The position numbers and the translations under genes are program-made. This document shows positions 16,916 to 24,824 of a stretch of DNA of 64,000 nucleotides, piece by piece. The first letter of the stretch is position 1. Each line of letters opens with the position of its first letter. Under the pieces are notes generated by a model. The model worked only from the letters and a program-made list of their open reading frames with translations, had not been told where the DNA came from and searched no databases. This DNA comes from Halobacillus massiliensis (GTDB lineage Bacteria; Bacillota; Bacilli; Bacillales; Halobacillaceae): the NCBI RefSeq assembly GCF_900166625.1, contig NZ_LT800499.1, positions 124,001 to 188,000 on the forward strand, read 5' to 3'.

Positions 16916-17300
16916 TCTATCATCTCCTTTATTATATGAATTTTGATTTTATTCTTTCTGCCAGGTTCTGTGTAAGTAAATACTTGAAACTCTTCATATG
17001 CTTTGCATAGGCGCCCAGCCGTTCTTAATGATTAATCATTCTTCAGTAATAATTCTTCTCTCCCCTCTATTTCTCCTTCTATTTAAACAACGAACTAAGC
17101 TTTATAATTTCGACATGTGAAACAGAATTTTTAAGATTTTTTATTTGTACTCCTCTAATATTTTTAATTATAAACCTAGGGCAGATAGTGATTTGTTTAG
17201 CCAAACGATTGTAAACTCTCTACCGTTATTGTTACTGATCGGCTGTTTACTGAGACGGAAGGGGGTTTTTTATGCCCTCTATGAATCAACGATTGTCCAA
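16916..17300. other. Intergenic region upstream of the propeller array
   Basis: No gene is supported. The last part (about 17245-17300) resembles the spacers between the downstream propeller genes, including a GACGG...GGTTTTTT stretch that matches the 3' arm of their terminators. It may be the remnant of a lost upstream copy. Confidence 0.4.
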
Positions 17301-17328
17301 ACGAATGAAGAAGCTTTTTCATACTATA
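17301..17328 (+). promoter_or_regulatory. Sigma-K-type promoter of propeller gene 1
   Basis: AC (17301-17302), 17 bases, then CATACTATA (17320-17328), an exact match to the sigma-K consensus AC-N16/17-CATANNNTA. AGGAGG follows closely, so the leader would be short. Confidence 0.7.
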
Positions 17329-17351
17329 AAAGGATAGGAGGTGAAAGTAAG

Positions 17352-18395
17352 ATGAAACATCATCACAACTACGATCGAGAGCATTCGTGCGGCTGCAATC
17401 ACTGCAGAAAACACAGGGGTATCCCTGTATGCCGGGAACTGGCTTATGTGACGAACACTGGGACGGAAGACTTGCCGGGAAATACAGTGACCGTTATCGA
17501 TACAAAAACAGATCAATTGATCGATACAATTACAGTAGGGAATAACCCTATAGGAATTGAAATCACTCCAAATGGCCGGAAAGTGTACGTGGCTAATCAG
17601 TTGGACGGCACTGTGTCTGTCATTGATACCGTAAACCATATAGTTATTGATACTATCCCATTAGGAAATAATCCAGTTTCAATGAGAATTACTCCTGATG
17701 GTACGAGAGCCTATGTGACGCTTTCTGGTTCAAATACGGTAGCTGTTATTGATACAGAAACCAATACGGTTACGGATGCTATTCCTGTAGGAAGAGGGCC
17801 TTTAGGACAAGCGATAGGCAATACCCCTTTTGGCACGAGGGATTATGTGGGGAATTTTGAAGATGATACCGTTTCGGTTATTAATGCCAACCCTGACTCG
17901 CCGGCTTATAATACCGTTATTTTTACCATTGCAGTAGGAGATGGACCTTTGAAAGCAGATATGACGCCTGACGGTACGACCGTTTATGTATTGAATTACA
18001 ATGGCAACAGTGTGTCAGCGATTGATACAGGAACCAACGCCGTAACATCCATACCGGTAGGAATTAGACCTATCGGTGTTGGCATCGGAAATACGCCTTT
18101 TGGGATGCGAGCCTATATTACGCACGAGACTTCACAGGACATTTACGTCATAGACGCTGATCCAACGTCTCCCTCTTTTAATTCAGTCGTCGATATCATT
18201 AAGAATGTAGGCAGCGAGCCTAGTGATGTCGACTTTACAGCTGACGGCCTGAAAGCCTATGTTCCAGATTACATGGGGAACAACGTGACGGTCATTGACA
18301 CATCGACAAATAAGGTGATTCGTAAGATCAAAGCAGGTGCCTATCCTAATATCATTACGATTGGGAGAGTGTGCGGCTTCCCACATCATTGCTAA
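17352..18395 (+). CDS. YVTN beta-propeller protein 1, Cys/His-tipped, probable spore-surface protein
   Basis: 347 residues with no signal peptide. The N-terminus is His/Cys-rich (CGCNHCRKH, then IPVCRELAYVTN), the body is about seven YVTN/YncE-type blades of roughly 42 residues (VSVIDT..N.V..TI.VG..P), and the C-terminus ends IGRVCGFPHHC. A long central blade carries GNTPFGTRDYVGNFEDDTVS. YVTN propellers are scaffolds or binding proteins. The ATG at 17352 follows AGGAGGTGA; the frame upstream has no signal. The sigma-K-type promoter implies late mother-cell expression, hence a coat or outer spore-layer role (inference). The terminal cysteines could form disulfides or bind metal. Confidence 0.82.
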   Translation: MKHHHNYDREHSCGCNHCRKHRGIPVCRELAYVTNTGTEDLPGNTVTVIDTKTDQLIDTITVGNNPIGIEITPNGRKVYVANQLDGTVSVIDTVNHIVIDTIPLGNNPVSMRITPDGTRAYVTLSGSNTVAVIDTETNTVTDAIPVGRGPLGQAIGNTPFGTRDYVGNFEDDTVSVINANPDSPAYNTVIFTIAVGDGPLKADMTPDGTTVYVLNYNGNSVSAIDTGTNAVTSIPVGIRPIGVGIGNTPFGMRAYITHETSQDIYVIDADPTSPSFNSVVDIIKNVGSEPSDVDFTADGLKAYVPDYMGNNVTVIDTSTNKVIRKIKAGAYPNIITIGRVCGFPHHC

Positions 18396-18403
18396 GTGTA
18401 GTC

Positions 18404-18443
18404 AGCTCCAGTTATCACAAAATGATGACGGGGGCTTTTTTTA
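18404..18443 (+). terminator. Terminator after propeller gene 1
   Basis: AGCTCCAGTTATCA pairs imperfectly with TGATGACGGGGGCT, followed by seven Ts. Confidence 0.75.
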
Positions 18444-18499
18444 TAGTAAAAAGGTTAAAACCAGCGTCCAACTTCCTCAATTCCTCTGCATTTGTCTAA

Positions 18500-18527
18500 A
18501 CCAGGTAGACTTCCTTTTCATAGACTA
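18500..18527 (+). promoter_or_regulatory. Sigma-K-type promoter of propeller gene 2
   Basis: AC (18500-18501), 17 bases, CATAGACTA (18519-18527). Same spacing as in the other three copies. Confidence 0.75.
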
Positions 18528-18560
18528 TAAGATAGACGAATGATAGGGGGTGAAAGAGAA

Positions 18561-19610
18561 ATGAGAATTGATCATAACAATGATCGGAAGCCTTCTTGCA
18601 GCTGTAATTACTGCAGAAAACACCGTCCAATCCCTGTGTGCCGGGAGCTCGCTTATATTACGAACACAGGTACGCAATCCTCGCCGGGAAATACAGTAAC
18701 CGTCATTGATACAGAAACAGACCAGGTGATCGATACGATTACGGTAGGAACTTTACCATTAGGCATCGGAATCACGCCAAATGGCCGGAGAGTGTATGTG
18801 GCCAATCAACTAGACCGCACCGTCTCTGTGATTAATACAGCAGAAAATGTAGTGATTAATACCATTCCCTTAGACAATTATCCGATTTCCTTAGTAATTA
18901 CGCCTGATGGCACGAGAGCGTATGTAACGCTTTCCAATGGGGAGGATACGGTGGCGGTTATTGATATAGAAACCAACACGGTTACAGAGACCATTCCTGT
19001 AGGAAGAGTGCCTTTAGGACAAGCGATAGGCAATACCCCTTTTGGTACAAGAGATTATGTAGCAAACTTTGAAGATGATACGGTTTCTGTTATTAACGTC
19101 AATCCTGACTCGCCGCCTTATAATACCGTTATTTTTACGATTCCAGTAGAAGACGGGCCGGAGGATGTAGTGATGACACCTGACGGGACGACCGTTTATG
19201 TTACGAATTACAATGCTAACAGTGTGTCTGCGATTGATACGGGAACCAATGCAGTGACAACCATACCGGTAGGCATCGGCCCTGTCGGCGCTGGTATCGG
19301 GAATACGCCTTTTGGGGTGAGAGCCTATATTACACACGAGACTTCACAGGACATTTACATCATAGACGCTGACCCGACTTCACCAGCCTTTAATACTGTC
19401 GTAGATATTATTAAAAAGGATGTAACAGGCCAGCCGAGTGATGCCGCTTTTACAGCGGACGGCTTAAAAGCCTATGTACCGACTTACAACGGAAACACCG
19501 TGCTGGTCATCGACACATCGAAGGATGAAGTGATCCGTACGATTAAAGCAGGTGATTTTCCTAATATTATTACGATTGGGAGAGTGTGCGGCTTCCCGCA
19601 TCACTGTTAA
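18561..19610 (+). CDS. YVTN beta-propeller protein 2
   Basis: 349 residues, close paralogue of gene 1 along its whole length. The N-terminus MRIDHNNDRKPSCSCNYCRK keeps the CxCxxC pattern, IPVCRELAYITN follows, and the C-terminus is again IGRVCGFPHHC. The blades show the NTVTVIDTETDQ pattern. The ATG at 18561 follows GGGGGTGA; an in-frame ATG at 18540 precedes that site and is not preferred. The terminator behind this copy has lost its 3' arm, so transcription may continue into gene 3. No membrane segment is present. Confidence 0.82.
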   Translation: MRIDHNNDRKPSCSCNYCRKHRPIPVCRELAYITNTGTQSSPGNTVTVIDTETDQVIDTITVGTLPLGIGITPNGRRVYVANQLDRTVSVINTAENVVINTIPLDNYPISLVITPDGTRAYVTLSNGEDTVAVIDIETNTVTETIPVGRVPLGQAIGNTPFGTRDYVANFEDDTVSVINVNPDSPPYNTVIFTIPVEDGPEDVVMTPDGTTVYVTNYNANSVSAIDTGTNAVTTIPVGIGPVGAGIGNTPFGVRAYITHETSQDIYIIDADPTSPAFNTVVDIIKKDVTGQPSDAAFTADGLKAYVPTYNGNTVLVIDTSKDEVIRTIKAGDFPNIITIGRVCGFPHHC

Positions 19611-19692
19611 TCGCAGGCCGAACTCCGGTTATTAAAATAGTAAAAAGTTAAGAGCAGCGTCCAACTTCTTTATTTCCTCTGCAAGTGTCTAA

Positions 19693-19720
19693 ACCAGGTA
19701 GACCTCCTTTTCATAGACTA
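19693..19720 (+). promoter_or_regulatory. Sigma-K-type promoter of propeller gene 3
   Basis: AC (19693-19694), 17 bases, CATAGACTA (19712-19720). The surrounding about 100 bp is nearly the same as upstream of gene 2. Confidence 0.75.
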
Positions 19721-19752
19721 TAAGATCGACAAATGCTAGGAGGTGAATAGAG

Positions 19753-20799
19753 ATGAGAAATCATGATAACCACGCTCAAGAGCCTTCGTGCAGCTGCCAT
19801 CATTGTCGTAAACACACACGTATTCCTGTATGCCGTGAGCTCGCTTATGTGACCAATTCGGGGAGTGAAAGTTCTCCTGGGAATACCGTGTCTGTCATTG
19901 ATACAGAAACAGACCGGGTGATTGATACAATTAAGGTAGGATCCCGCCCGACGGGAGTGGCGATTACGCCAAATGGCCGCAGAGTGTATGTTGTCAATCG
20001 CTTCGATAACAATGTCTCCGTCATTAATACAGCATCAGGCAAAGTGATTGATACAGTAGCTGTTGGGCTGGGTCCTTCAGCGGTTGTGATTACTCCTGAC
20101 GGAACGAGAGCCTACGTGACGAATACGAGGGAGAATACGGTCTCGGTGATTGATGTTCCTAGTAATATCGTTACAGATACCATTCCTGTAGGAAACAATC
20201 CGCTGGGAGAAGCGGTTGGCAATACGCCGTTTGGTACGAGAGATTATGTAGCAAACCTGAATGACGATACCGTTTCCGTCATTAATGCCAACCCTGACTC
20301 GCCAGCTTATAATACCGTCATTTTTACTGTTCCTGTAGGGGATGGTCCCGTCGATGTGGCGATGACGCCTGACGGTACTACCGTGTATGTGACGAATGAA
20401 AATGCCAACAGCGTATCTGCGATTGATACTGGGACAAATGCGGTCGTAACCATTCCAGTAGGAACCACACCTAGCGGAATTGGCATCGGCCATACACCTT
20501 TTGGGGTGAGAGCGTATGTTACGAATGAGAACTCCGATGACATTTACATCATCGATGCAGACCCGACTTCACCAGCCTTTAATACTGTCGTTGATGTAAT
20601 CACTAAGAATGTCGGAGACTCGCCAAGTGACGCAGCTTTTACCGCTGACGGCCTGAAAGCCTATGTGCCGAATAATCTGGATAACACCGTATCGGTCATC
20701 GATACATCGACAAATGAAGTAATCACCACGATTAAGGTCGGTGTGTATCCAAATATTATTGTGATAGGAAGAGTGTGCAGTGTCCCTCCTCACTGTTAA
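19753..20799 (+). CDS. YVTN beta-propeller protein 3
   Basis: 348 residues, full-length paralogue. N-terminus with CSCHHCRKH and IPVCRELAYVTN; C-terminus IGRVCSVPPHC, where one His of the usual HHC is replaced by Pro. Blades are regular and intact. It follows AGGAGGTGA by 6 bases. Compared with copies 1 and 2, the middle blades have drifted most (DNNVSVINTASGKVIDTVAV). No signal peptide. Expression is predicted from its own sigma-K-type promoter and possibly by read-through from gene 2. Confidence 0.82.
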   Translation: MRNHDNHAQEPSCSCHHCRKHTRIPVCRELAYVTNSGSESSPGNTVSVIDTETDRVIDTIKVGSRPTGVAITPNGRRVYVVNRFDNNVSVINTASGKVIDTVAVGLGPSAVVITPDGTRAYVTNTRENTVSVIDVPSNIVTDTIPVGNNPLGEAVGNTPFGTRDYVANLNDDTVSVINANPDSPAYNTVIFTVPVGDGPVDVAMTPDGTTVYVTNENANSVSAIDTGTNAVVTIPVGTTPSGIGIGHTPFGVRAYVTNENSDDIYIIDADPTSPAFNTVVDVITKNVGDSPSDAAFTADGLKAYVPNNLDNTVSVIDTSTNEVITTIKVGVYPNIIVIGRVCSVPPHC

Positions 20800-20810
20800 G
20801 CCTTCGGTGG

Positions 20811-20848
20811 AACTCCGGTTGTCCTCAAACGATGACGGGAGCTTTTTT
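20811..20848 (+). terminator. Terminator after propeller gene 3
   Basis: AACTCCGGTTGTC pairs with GATGACGGGAGCTT around CTCAAAC, followed by a T run; homologous to the one after gene 1. Confidence 0.75.
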
Positions 20849-20867
20849 ACAGTCTTCATGAGTCTAT

Positions 20868-20895
20868 ACCGGTTCGGTCTCTTTTTCATAGACTA
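20868..20895 (+). promoter_or_regulatory. Sigma-K-type promoter of propeller gene 4
   Basis: AC (20868-20869), 17 bases, CATAGACTA (20887-20895). The spacer sequence differs from copies 2 and 3 while the boxes and spacing are kept, which suggests selection. Confidence 0.75.
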
Positions 20896-20927
20896 TGAGG
20901 GAGATGAATAGTAGGAGGTGAATAGAG

Positions 20928-21983
20928 ATGAGAATTCATCATAACGATGAACACGAAAATGCATGTGAAAAACAATGCCAGAACGAATGCCATACACACC
21001 GGCGTATTCCTGTATGCCGGGAGCTGGCTTATGTGACCAACTCGGGGAGTGATGATGCTCCTGGGCATACCGTGTCTGTCATCGATACAAAAACAGATCG
21101 AGTAATAGATACCATTAGAGTAGGGGCAGGGCCGCTTGGTGTGGCGATTACACCAAATGGAAGAAGAGTCTATGTAACGAATACGGAGGAGGGAACGGTC
21201 TCTGTTATTGATACTGCCGCCGGAATGGTGATCGATACGATCCCTGTAGGAAATGCTCCCATTTATGCAGCGGTGACCCCGGATGGTACAAGAGTTTATG
21301 TGACAAACTATACGGATGGTACGGCTTCCGTGATTGATACCGAAACCAACACGGTCACGAATACCATTTCAGTTGGAAACACACCTTTAGGACAAGCGAT
21401 AGGCAATACCCCATTTGGCACGAGAAATTATGTAGCAAACCTGCAGGAAAATACGGTTACGGTGATTGACGCCAACCCTGACTCGCCCGCCTACAATACC
21501 ATTATCCTCACCATTTCAGTAGGCACTGGGCCGGTGGAGTTAGTGATGACCCCGGACGGTACCACGGTTTATGTGACGAATGTAAATGATAATACCGTGT
21601 CTGCAATTGATACCGGAACCAACTCAGTGACGACGATCCCGGTAGGTGTTAGTCCTTCCGGCGCTGGAGTGGGCAATACCCCATTTGGAGTTCGGGCTTA
21701 TATTACCAATGAAGGTTCTGATGAAATTTACGTCATAGACGCTGATCCCACGTCACCCGATTTTAATACTGTCGTTGATGTAATCGCAAAAAACGTAGGA
21801 GATTCGCCGAGTGATGTGGCTTTTACCGCTGACGGGCTCAAAGCCTATGTTCCGAATAACCTGGATAACACGGAGTCTGTCATTGATACATCGACGAATA
21901 AGGTGATCAGCACGATCAAAGTTGGTGTGTTTCCCAATTTAATAGCGATCGGGAGAGTGTGCGGTTTCACTCATCACTGTTAG
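20928..21983 (+). CDS. YVTN beta-propeller protein 4
   Basis: 351 residues, the most divergent paralogue. Its N-terminus has a different cysteine layout (CEKQCQNECHTHRR) but then returns to IPVCRELAYVTN; the C-terminus is IGRVCGFTHHC. Seven blades are intact, with the conserved GNTPFGTRNYVANLQENTVT in the middle. AGGAGGTGA precedes the ATG. A strong terminator ends the array and separates it from the convergent glycan operon. Confidence 0.82.
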   Translation: MRIHHNDEHENACEKQCQNECHTHRRIPVCRELAYVTNSGSDDAPGHTVSVIDTKTDRVIDTIRVGAGPLGVAITPNGRRVYVTNTEEGTVSVIDTAAGMVIDTIPVGNAPIYAAVTPDGTRVYVTNYTDGTASVIDTETNTVTNTISVGNTPLGQAIGNTPFGTRNYVANLQENTVTVIDANPDSPAYNTIILTISVGTGPVELVMTPDGTTVYVTNVNDNTVSAIDTGTNSVTTIPVGVSPSGAGVGNTPFGVRAYITNEGSDEIYVIDADPTSPDFNTVVDVIAKNVGDSPSDVAFTADGLKAYVPNNLDNTESVIDTSTNKVISTIKVGVFPNLIAIGRVCGFTHHC

Positions 21984-21992
21984 ATGAAAGCA

Positions 21993-22028
21993 AAAGCCCG
22001 GCTATTGTTAGAAACAGCCGGGTTTCTT
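21993..22028 (+). terminator. Terminator ending the propeller array
   Basis: AAAGCCCGGCT pairs with AGCCGGGTTTC around ATTGTTAGAAAC, with further Ts. Confidence 0.8.
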
Positions 22029-22035
22029 TCTATGT

Positions 22036-22067
22036 AAAAAAGCGGACAAGCTCCGGCTCATCCGCCT
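22036..22067 (-). terminator. Terminator of the glycan operon
   Basis: On the minus strand AGGCGGA and TCCGCTTTTTT form the stem around TGAGCCGGAGCTTG, directly behind the last gene. Confidence 0.7.
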
Positions 22068-22070
22068 GTG

Positions 22071-22928
22071 TCAGTCTTTTTTAAAATAATGGGGATACAG
22101 GCTTTGATGTGACTCCACCCATTGCTTCATCTCAACTATCATTTGTTCATAGCCTGGAACCTCAAAGGAAAAGTCCTTACGCTGGTTGATCAATGTTTTA
22201 TCGATTTGGACGCTATTGCAAGGCGTAATTTCCACAGTGCTGTCTTTAAACGTTTTGTTGAAGAGGTGAAGCAGGTCATATTTGCTGATGCTATCATTAT
22301 TTACGAGGTGATAAAGGCCTGTCAGGTTTTCTTCGGCTGCTTTTTCGATCGCTTTTGCCAGTGTTAATGTCGTCACACCGGTCCATATGGCACCGGTGTA
22401 ACCGCGGATCGGTCCGGTTTGTTTCATAAACCAGTTGAATAAACCAATGCCGTTACTGCTTGGATCGGGTCCGATGATCGAATTTCTAAAGGTTAAGTGG
22501 CGGGGATGCTGAATTTCTCCAAGCGCCTTCGTTCGATCATAAAAAGTTTCCCCGTCAGGAAAGCTTTTCTCTCCGTAAGGTGCTGATTTTCCCGAGAAGA
22601 CGCAGTCTGTACTCATATGGATCAGCTTCGTTTCGGAGTTTTCCAAAAGGTCTACGAGCATGTGGGGAAGGTAGCTGTTTACATAGACCGCACGGGCCCG
22701 ATCCTGATCACAGGCTTCGTTTAAAACGCCGACCGCGTTAATAATGACATCATAGTCATTTTGTAAGAGTGCTTCCAGCAGCGGCTGATCCATCACGTCA
22801 CCAATAATATTCTCTCCATAAGGCAAAGGTAGGCGGGAAAAGGTTGTGACATCATGCCCTTTATTCAGTAAGTACAATGAAATCGTGTGACCGGCCATGC
22901 CGGAAGCGCCAAGCACTAAAAATCTCAC
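22071..22928 (-). CDS. RmlD-like NAD(P)-dependent sugar reductase
   Basis: 285 residues, extended SDR of the RmlD substrate-binding type (dTDP-4-dehydrorhamnose reductase and CapF-like reductases). GASGMAG binds the dinucleotide (about residues 7-13); MSTDCVFSGK and YDRTKALGE supply the Ser/Thr and Tyr-xxx-Lys catalytic set. The preferred GTG start at 22928 shares GTGA with the stop of the upstream dehydratase gene and has AAAGGG 8 bases before it. With a CapE-like enzyme upstream, it probably reduces the 4-keto-6-deoxy-HexNAc intermediate. It lacks the cupin domain of full CapF. Confidence 0.82.
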   Translation of the reverse strand: MRFLVLGASGMAGHTISLYLLNKGHDVTTFSRLPLPYGENIIGDVMDQPLLEALLQNDYDVIINAVGVLNEACDQDRARAVYVNSYLPHMLVDLLENSETKLIHMSTDCVFSGKSAPYGEKSFPDGETFYDRTKALGEIQHPRHLTFRNSIIGPDPSSNGIGLFNWFMKQTGPIRGYTGAIWTGVTTLTLAKAIEKAAEENLTGLYHLVNNDSISKYDLLHLFNKTFKDSTVEITPCNSVQIDKTLINQRKDFSFEVPGYEQMIVEMKQWVESHQSLYPHYFKKD

Positions 22929-23953
22929 GTTCCTCGCCCTTTCCACTTGCGCAATTCTTCCTGAATATACGGAAGCTCCAGCAATTTTTCTTTAATTTCT
23001 TTTACGGAAAGAATTTGAGTGTTATTGGAATTGTATTCATTCGTTAACGTAATTTTCGGTGAGCCTTCCTCCAGGTATTTTCCGTAATTCAAATCACGGT
23101 TGTCGGCAGGTACTCGAAAGAAATTCCCTAAGTCAATGGCTTTGGCTGCTTCTTCTTTCGTCAGCAGCACCTCGAAAATTTTTTCCCCGTGGCGTGATCC
23201 GATAACTTCAATTTTGTTATCCGCATGAAATAGTTCTTTAACGGCCTGCGCTAAGTCTCCGATATATGAAGCGGGCGATTTCTGTACCATAATATCGCCG
23301 TTTTCCGCATGTTCGAAAGCGTACAGGACGAGATCGACCGCATCTTCAAGACTCATTAAGAAGCGTGTCATCTTAGGATCTGTAATGGTCAATGGTTTAC
23401 CCGCTTTGATTTGCTCAATGAACAGGGGAATGACAGAGCCGCGGGAGGCCATCACATTTCCGTAACGGGTGCCGCAGATTAATGTCCGTTCCGGTGAGGA
23501 AAATCTCGCCTTGGCGATGAACGTTTTTTCCATTAAGGCTTTGGAGATGCCCATAGCGTTGATCGGGTATGCGGCTTTATCGGTGGAAAGGCAGATGATT
23601 TTCTTAACACCTGCATTCATCGCTGCACTTAATACATTATCGGTGCCGAGCACATTGGTCCTGACCGCTTCAATCGGGAAAAATTCGCAAGAGGGAACCT
23701 GCTTCAGGGCGGCCGCATGAAAAATATAATCGACTCCATGCATCGCATTGTTTAAGCTGTCGATGTTTCGGACATCGCCGATAAAGAACTTAATTTTGTC
23801 ATTCTGATAGAGCATGCGCATATCATTTTGTTTCTTCTCATCTCTGGAAAAAATTCTAATTTCTTTTATATCGGTATTCAAAAATCGTTTGCAGACCATA
23901 TTTCCAAAAGAACCCGTTCCCCCTGTAATGAGGATGGTTTTATCTTTAAACAT
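22925..23953 (-). CDS. CapE/PseB-like UDP-GlcNAc 4,6-dehydratase (epimerising)
   Basis: 342 residues, SDR of the polysaccharide-biosynthesis (CapD/CapE) family. GGTGSFGN (about 11-18) is the NAD(P) loop; STDKAAYPINAMGISK (about 123-138) is the CapE/WbjB-type catalytic segment in which Met replaces the usual Tyr. It makes 4-keto-6-deoxy UDP-HexNAc, the first step to FucNAc-, QuiNAc- or pneumosamine-type sugars. Second gene of a three-gene operon (27 bases after the glycosyltransferase) and overlapping the reductase by 4 bases. The operon's sigma-K-type promoter suggests use on the spore surface. Confidence 0.88.
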   Translation of the reverse strand: MFKDKTILITGGTGSFGNMVCKRFLNTDIKEIRIFSRDEKKQNDMRMLYQNDKIKFFIGDVRNIDSLNNAMHGVDYIFHAAALKQVPSCEFFPIEAVRTNVLGTDNVLSAAMNAGVKKIICLSTDKAAYPINAMGISKALMEKTFIAKARFSSPERTLICGTRYGNVMASRGSVIPLFIEQIKAGKPLTITDPKMTRFLMSLEDAVDLVLYAFEHAENGDIMVQKSPASYIGDLAQAVKELFHADNKIEVIGSRHGEKIFEVLLTKEEAAKAIDLGNFFRVPADNRDLNYGKYLEEGSPKITLTNEYNSNNTQILSVKEIKEKLLELPYIQEELRKWKGRGT

Positions 23954-23980
23954 TCGCTTTTTCTTCTCCCTTTCCTCCAG

Positions 23981-24574
23981 TCACAATCCCCTTAGCCGTA
24001 AATTGCTTTCTGAATTAAAACGGGGATAATTGTACCAGTAGGCAAATATGTTCGTATATTTGCACTTGGGTTTTTTATCTACTAATGCTCTATTAAAAAA
24101 GTAGTCTCCGTTTCTCACACCCAGGGGAAATCTAGCATCTCCTATAAAGCTTCTTCTTATAATTTTAAAAGCTCCCGGGGAAGTGTATCCATCTGTTTCC
24201 TTCTTTAGAAGCTGCCTCCCGGTTTTATCAATCATATTATAATAATAGATATCATAATCTCCATTGACCTGCGCCAATACCTCTCGAATTTCCGGCAGAT
24301 ACTTGTCATCACTATCAATGATCGCAATGTAATCTCCGGAAGCTTCCTCAATACAGCGATTGTAGGAGTAACTGGCACCCATATTTTTTTCATTGGTTAG
24401 TACCTTTAACTGAGGGCACGTTTTTTTGTATTCCTCTAGTATCTCTAACGTACAATCGGTAGACTTATCGTCACATATAATAATTTCAAAAGCATAATCT
24501 TTAGGAATGCTGTCTAACATCGTTTGAATCCACTCTGCACTGTTAAAAGCAGGACTTAAAAAACTTATTTTCAA
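23981..24574 (-). CDS. Family 2 glycosyltransferase (short)
   Basis: 197 residues with a GT-A fold: LSPAFNSAEW, then FEIIICDDKSTDCT, NMGASYSYNRCIEEASGDY and the DxD-type metal site IDSDD. It covers the nucleotide-sugar-binding half and a short acceptor half, so it is at the small end for the family but not obviously truncated. The start is TTG 24574, 8 bases after AGGAGTGA; the in-frame GTG at 24586 lies inside that Shine-Dalgarno. First gene of the operon and directly behind a sigma-K-type promoter. Confidence 0.85.
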   Translation of the reverse strand: MKISFLSPAFNSAEWIQTMLDSIPKDYAFEIIICDDKSTDCTLEILEEYKKTCPQLKVLTNEKNMGASYSYNRCIEEASGDYIAIIDSDDKYLPEIREVLAQVNGDYDIYYYNMIDKTGRQLLKKETDGYTSPGAFKIIRRSFIGDARFPLGVRNGDYFFNRALVDKKPKCKYTNIFAYWYNYPRFNSESNLRLRGL

Positions 24575-24625
24575 TAGAATATTCACTCCTTTTTCTTCGA
24601 ATTTTTTTAGAACATAGATGTTAAG

Positions 24626-24653
24626 TAATATATGTCGTCTTTTCTTATAACGT
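24626..24653 (-). promoter_or_regulatory. Sigma-K-type promoter of the glycan operon
   Basis: On the minus strand AC (24653-24652), 17 bases, then CATATATTA (24634-24626). This matches the consensus found before all four propeller genes, on the opposite strand and with unrelated spacer sequence. Confidence 0.7.
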
Positions 24654-24824
24654 TACGGCGGGTTAAGCCGCTGGGATGTCTTTTGGAAGGGTTGATCAGG
24701 TTGTTCTCTACTTTTGTCTTTTGCATAGGAGTCCTTTCGTCATGTCACACTTTTAGAGGGGGATAATATTGTATAGCGTGTGTGTTATGCCATTCTGAGA
24801 ATGGGTGTGTAGAGGAAGAAAGGA

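Noticed and set aside
20077-20493. Open frames of 60-140 codons on the minus strand of the propeller genes
   Set aside because: They are antisense shadows of the repeated blades, have no ribosome-binding sites, and vary from copy to copy.
17352-21983. CRISPR or satellite array because of tandem repetition
   Set aside because: Repeats are whole genes of about 1 kb with conserved protein blades, not short repeats with spacers.
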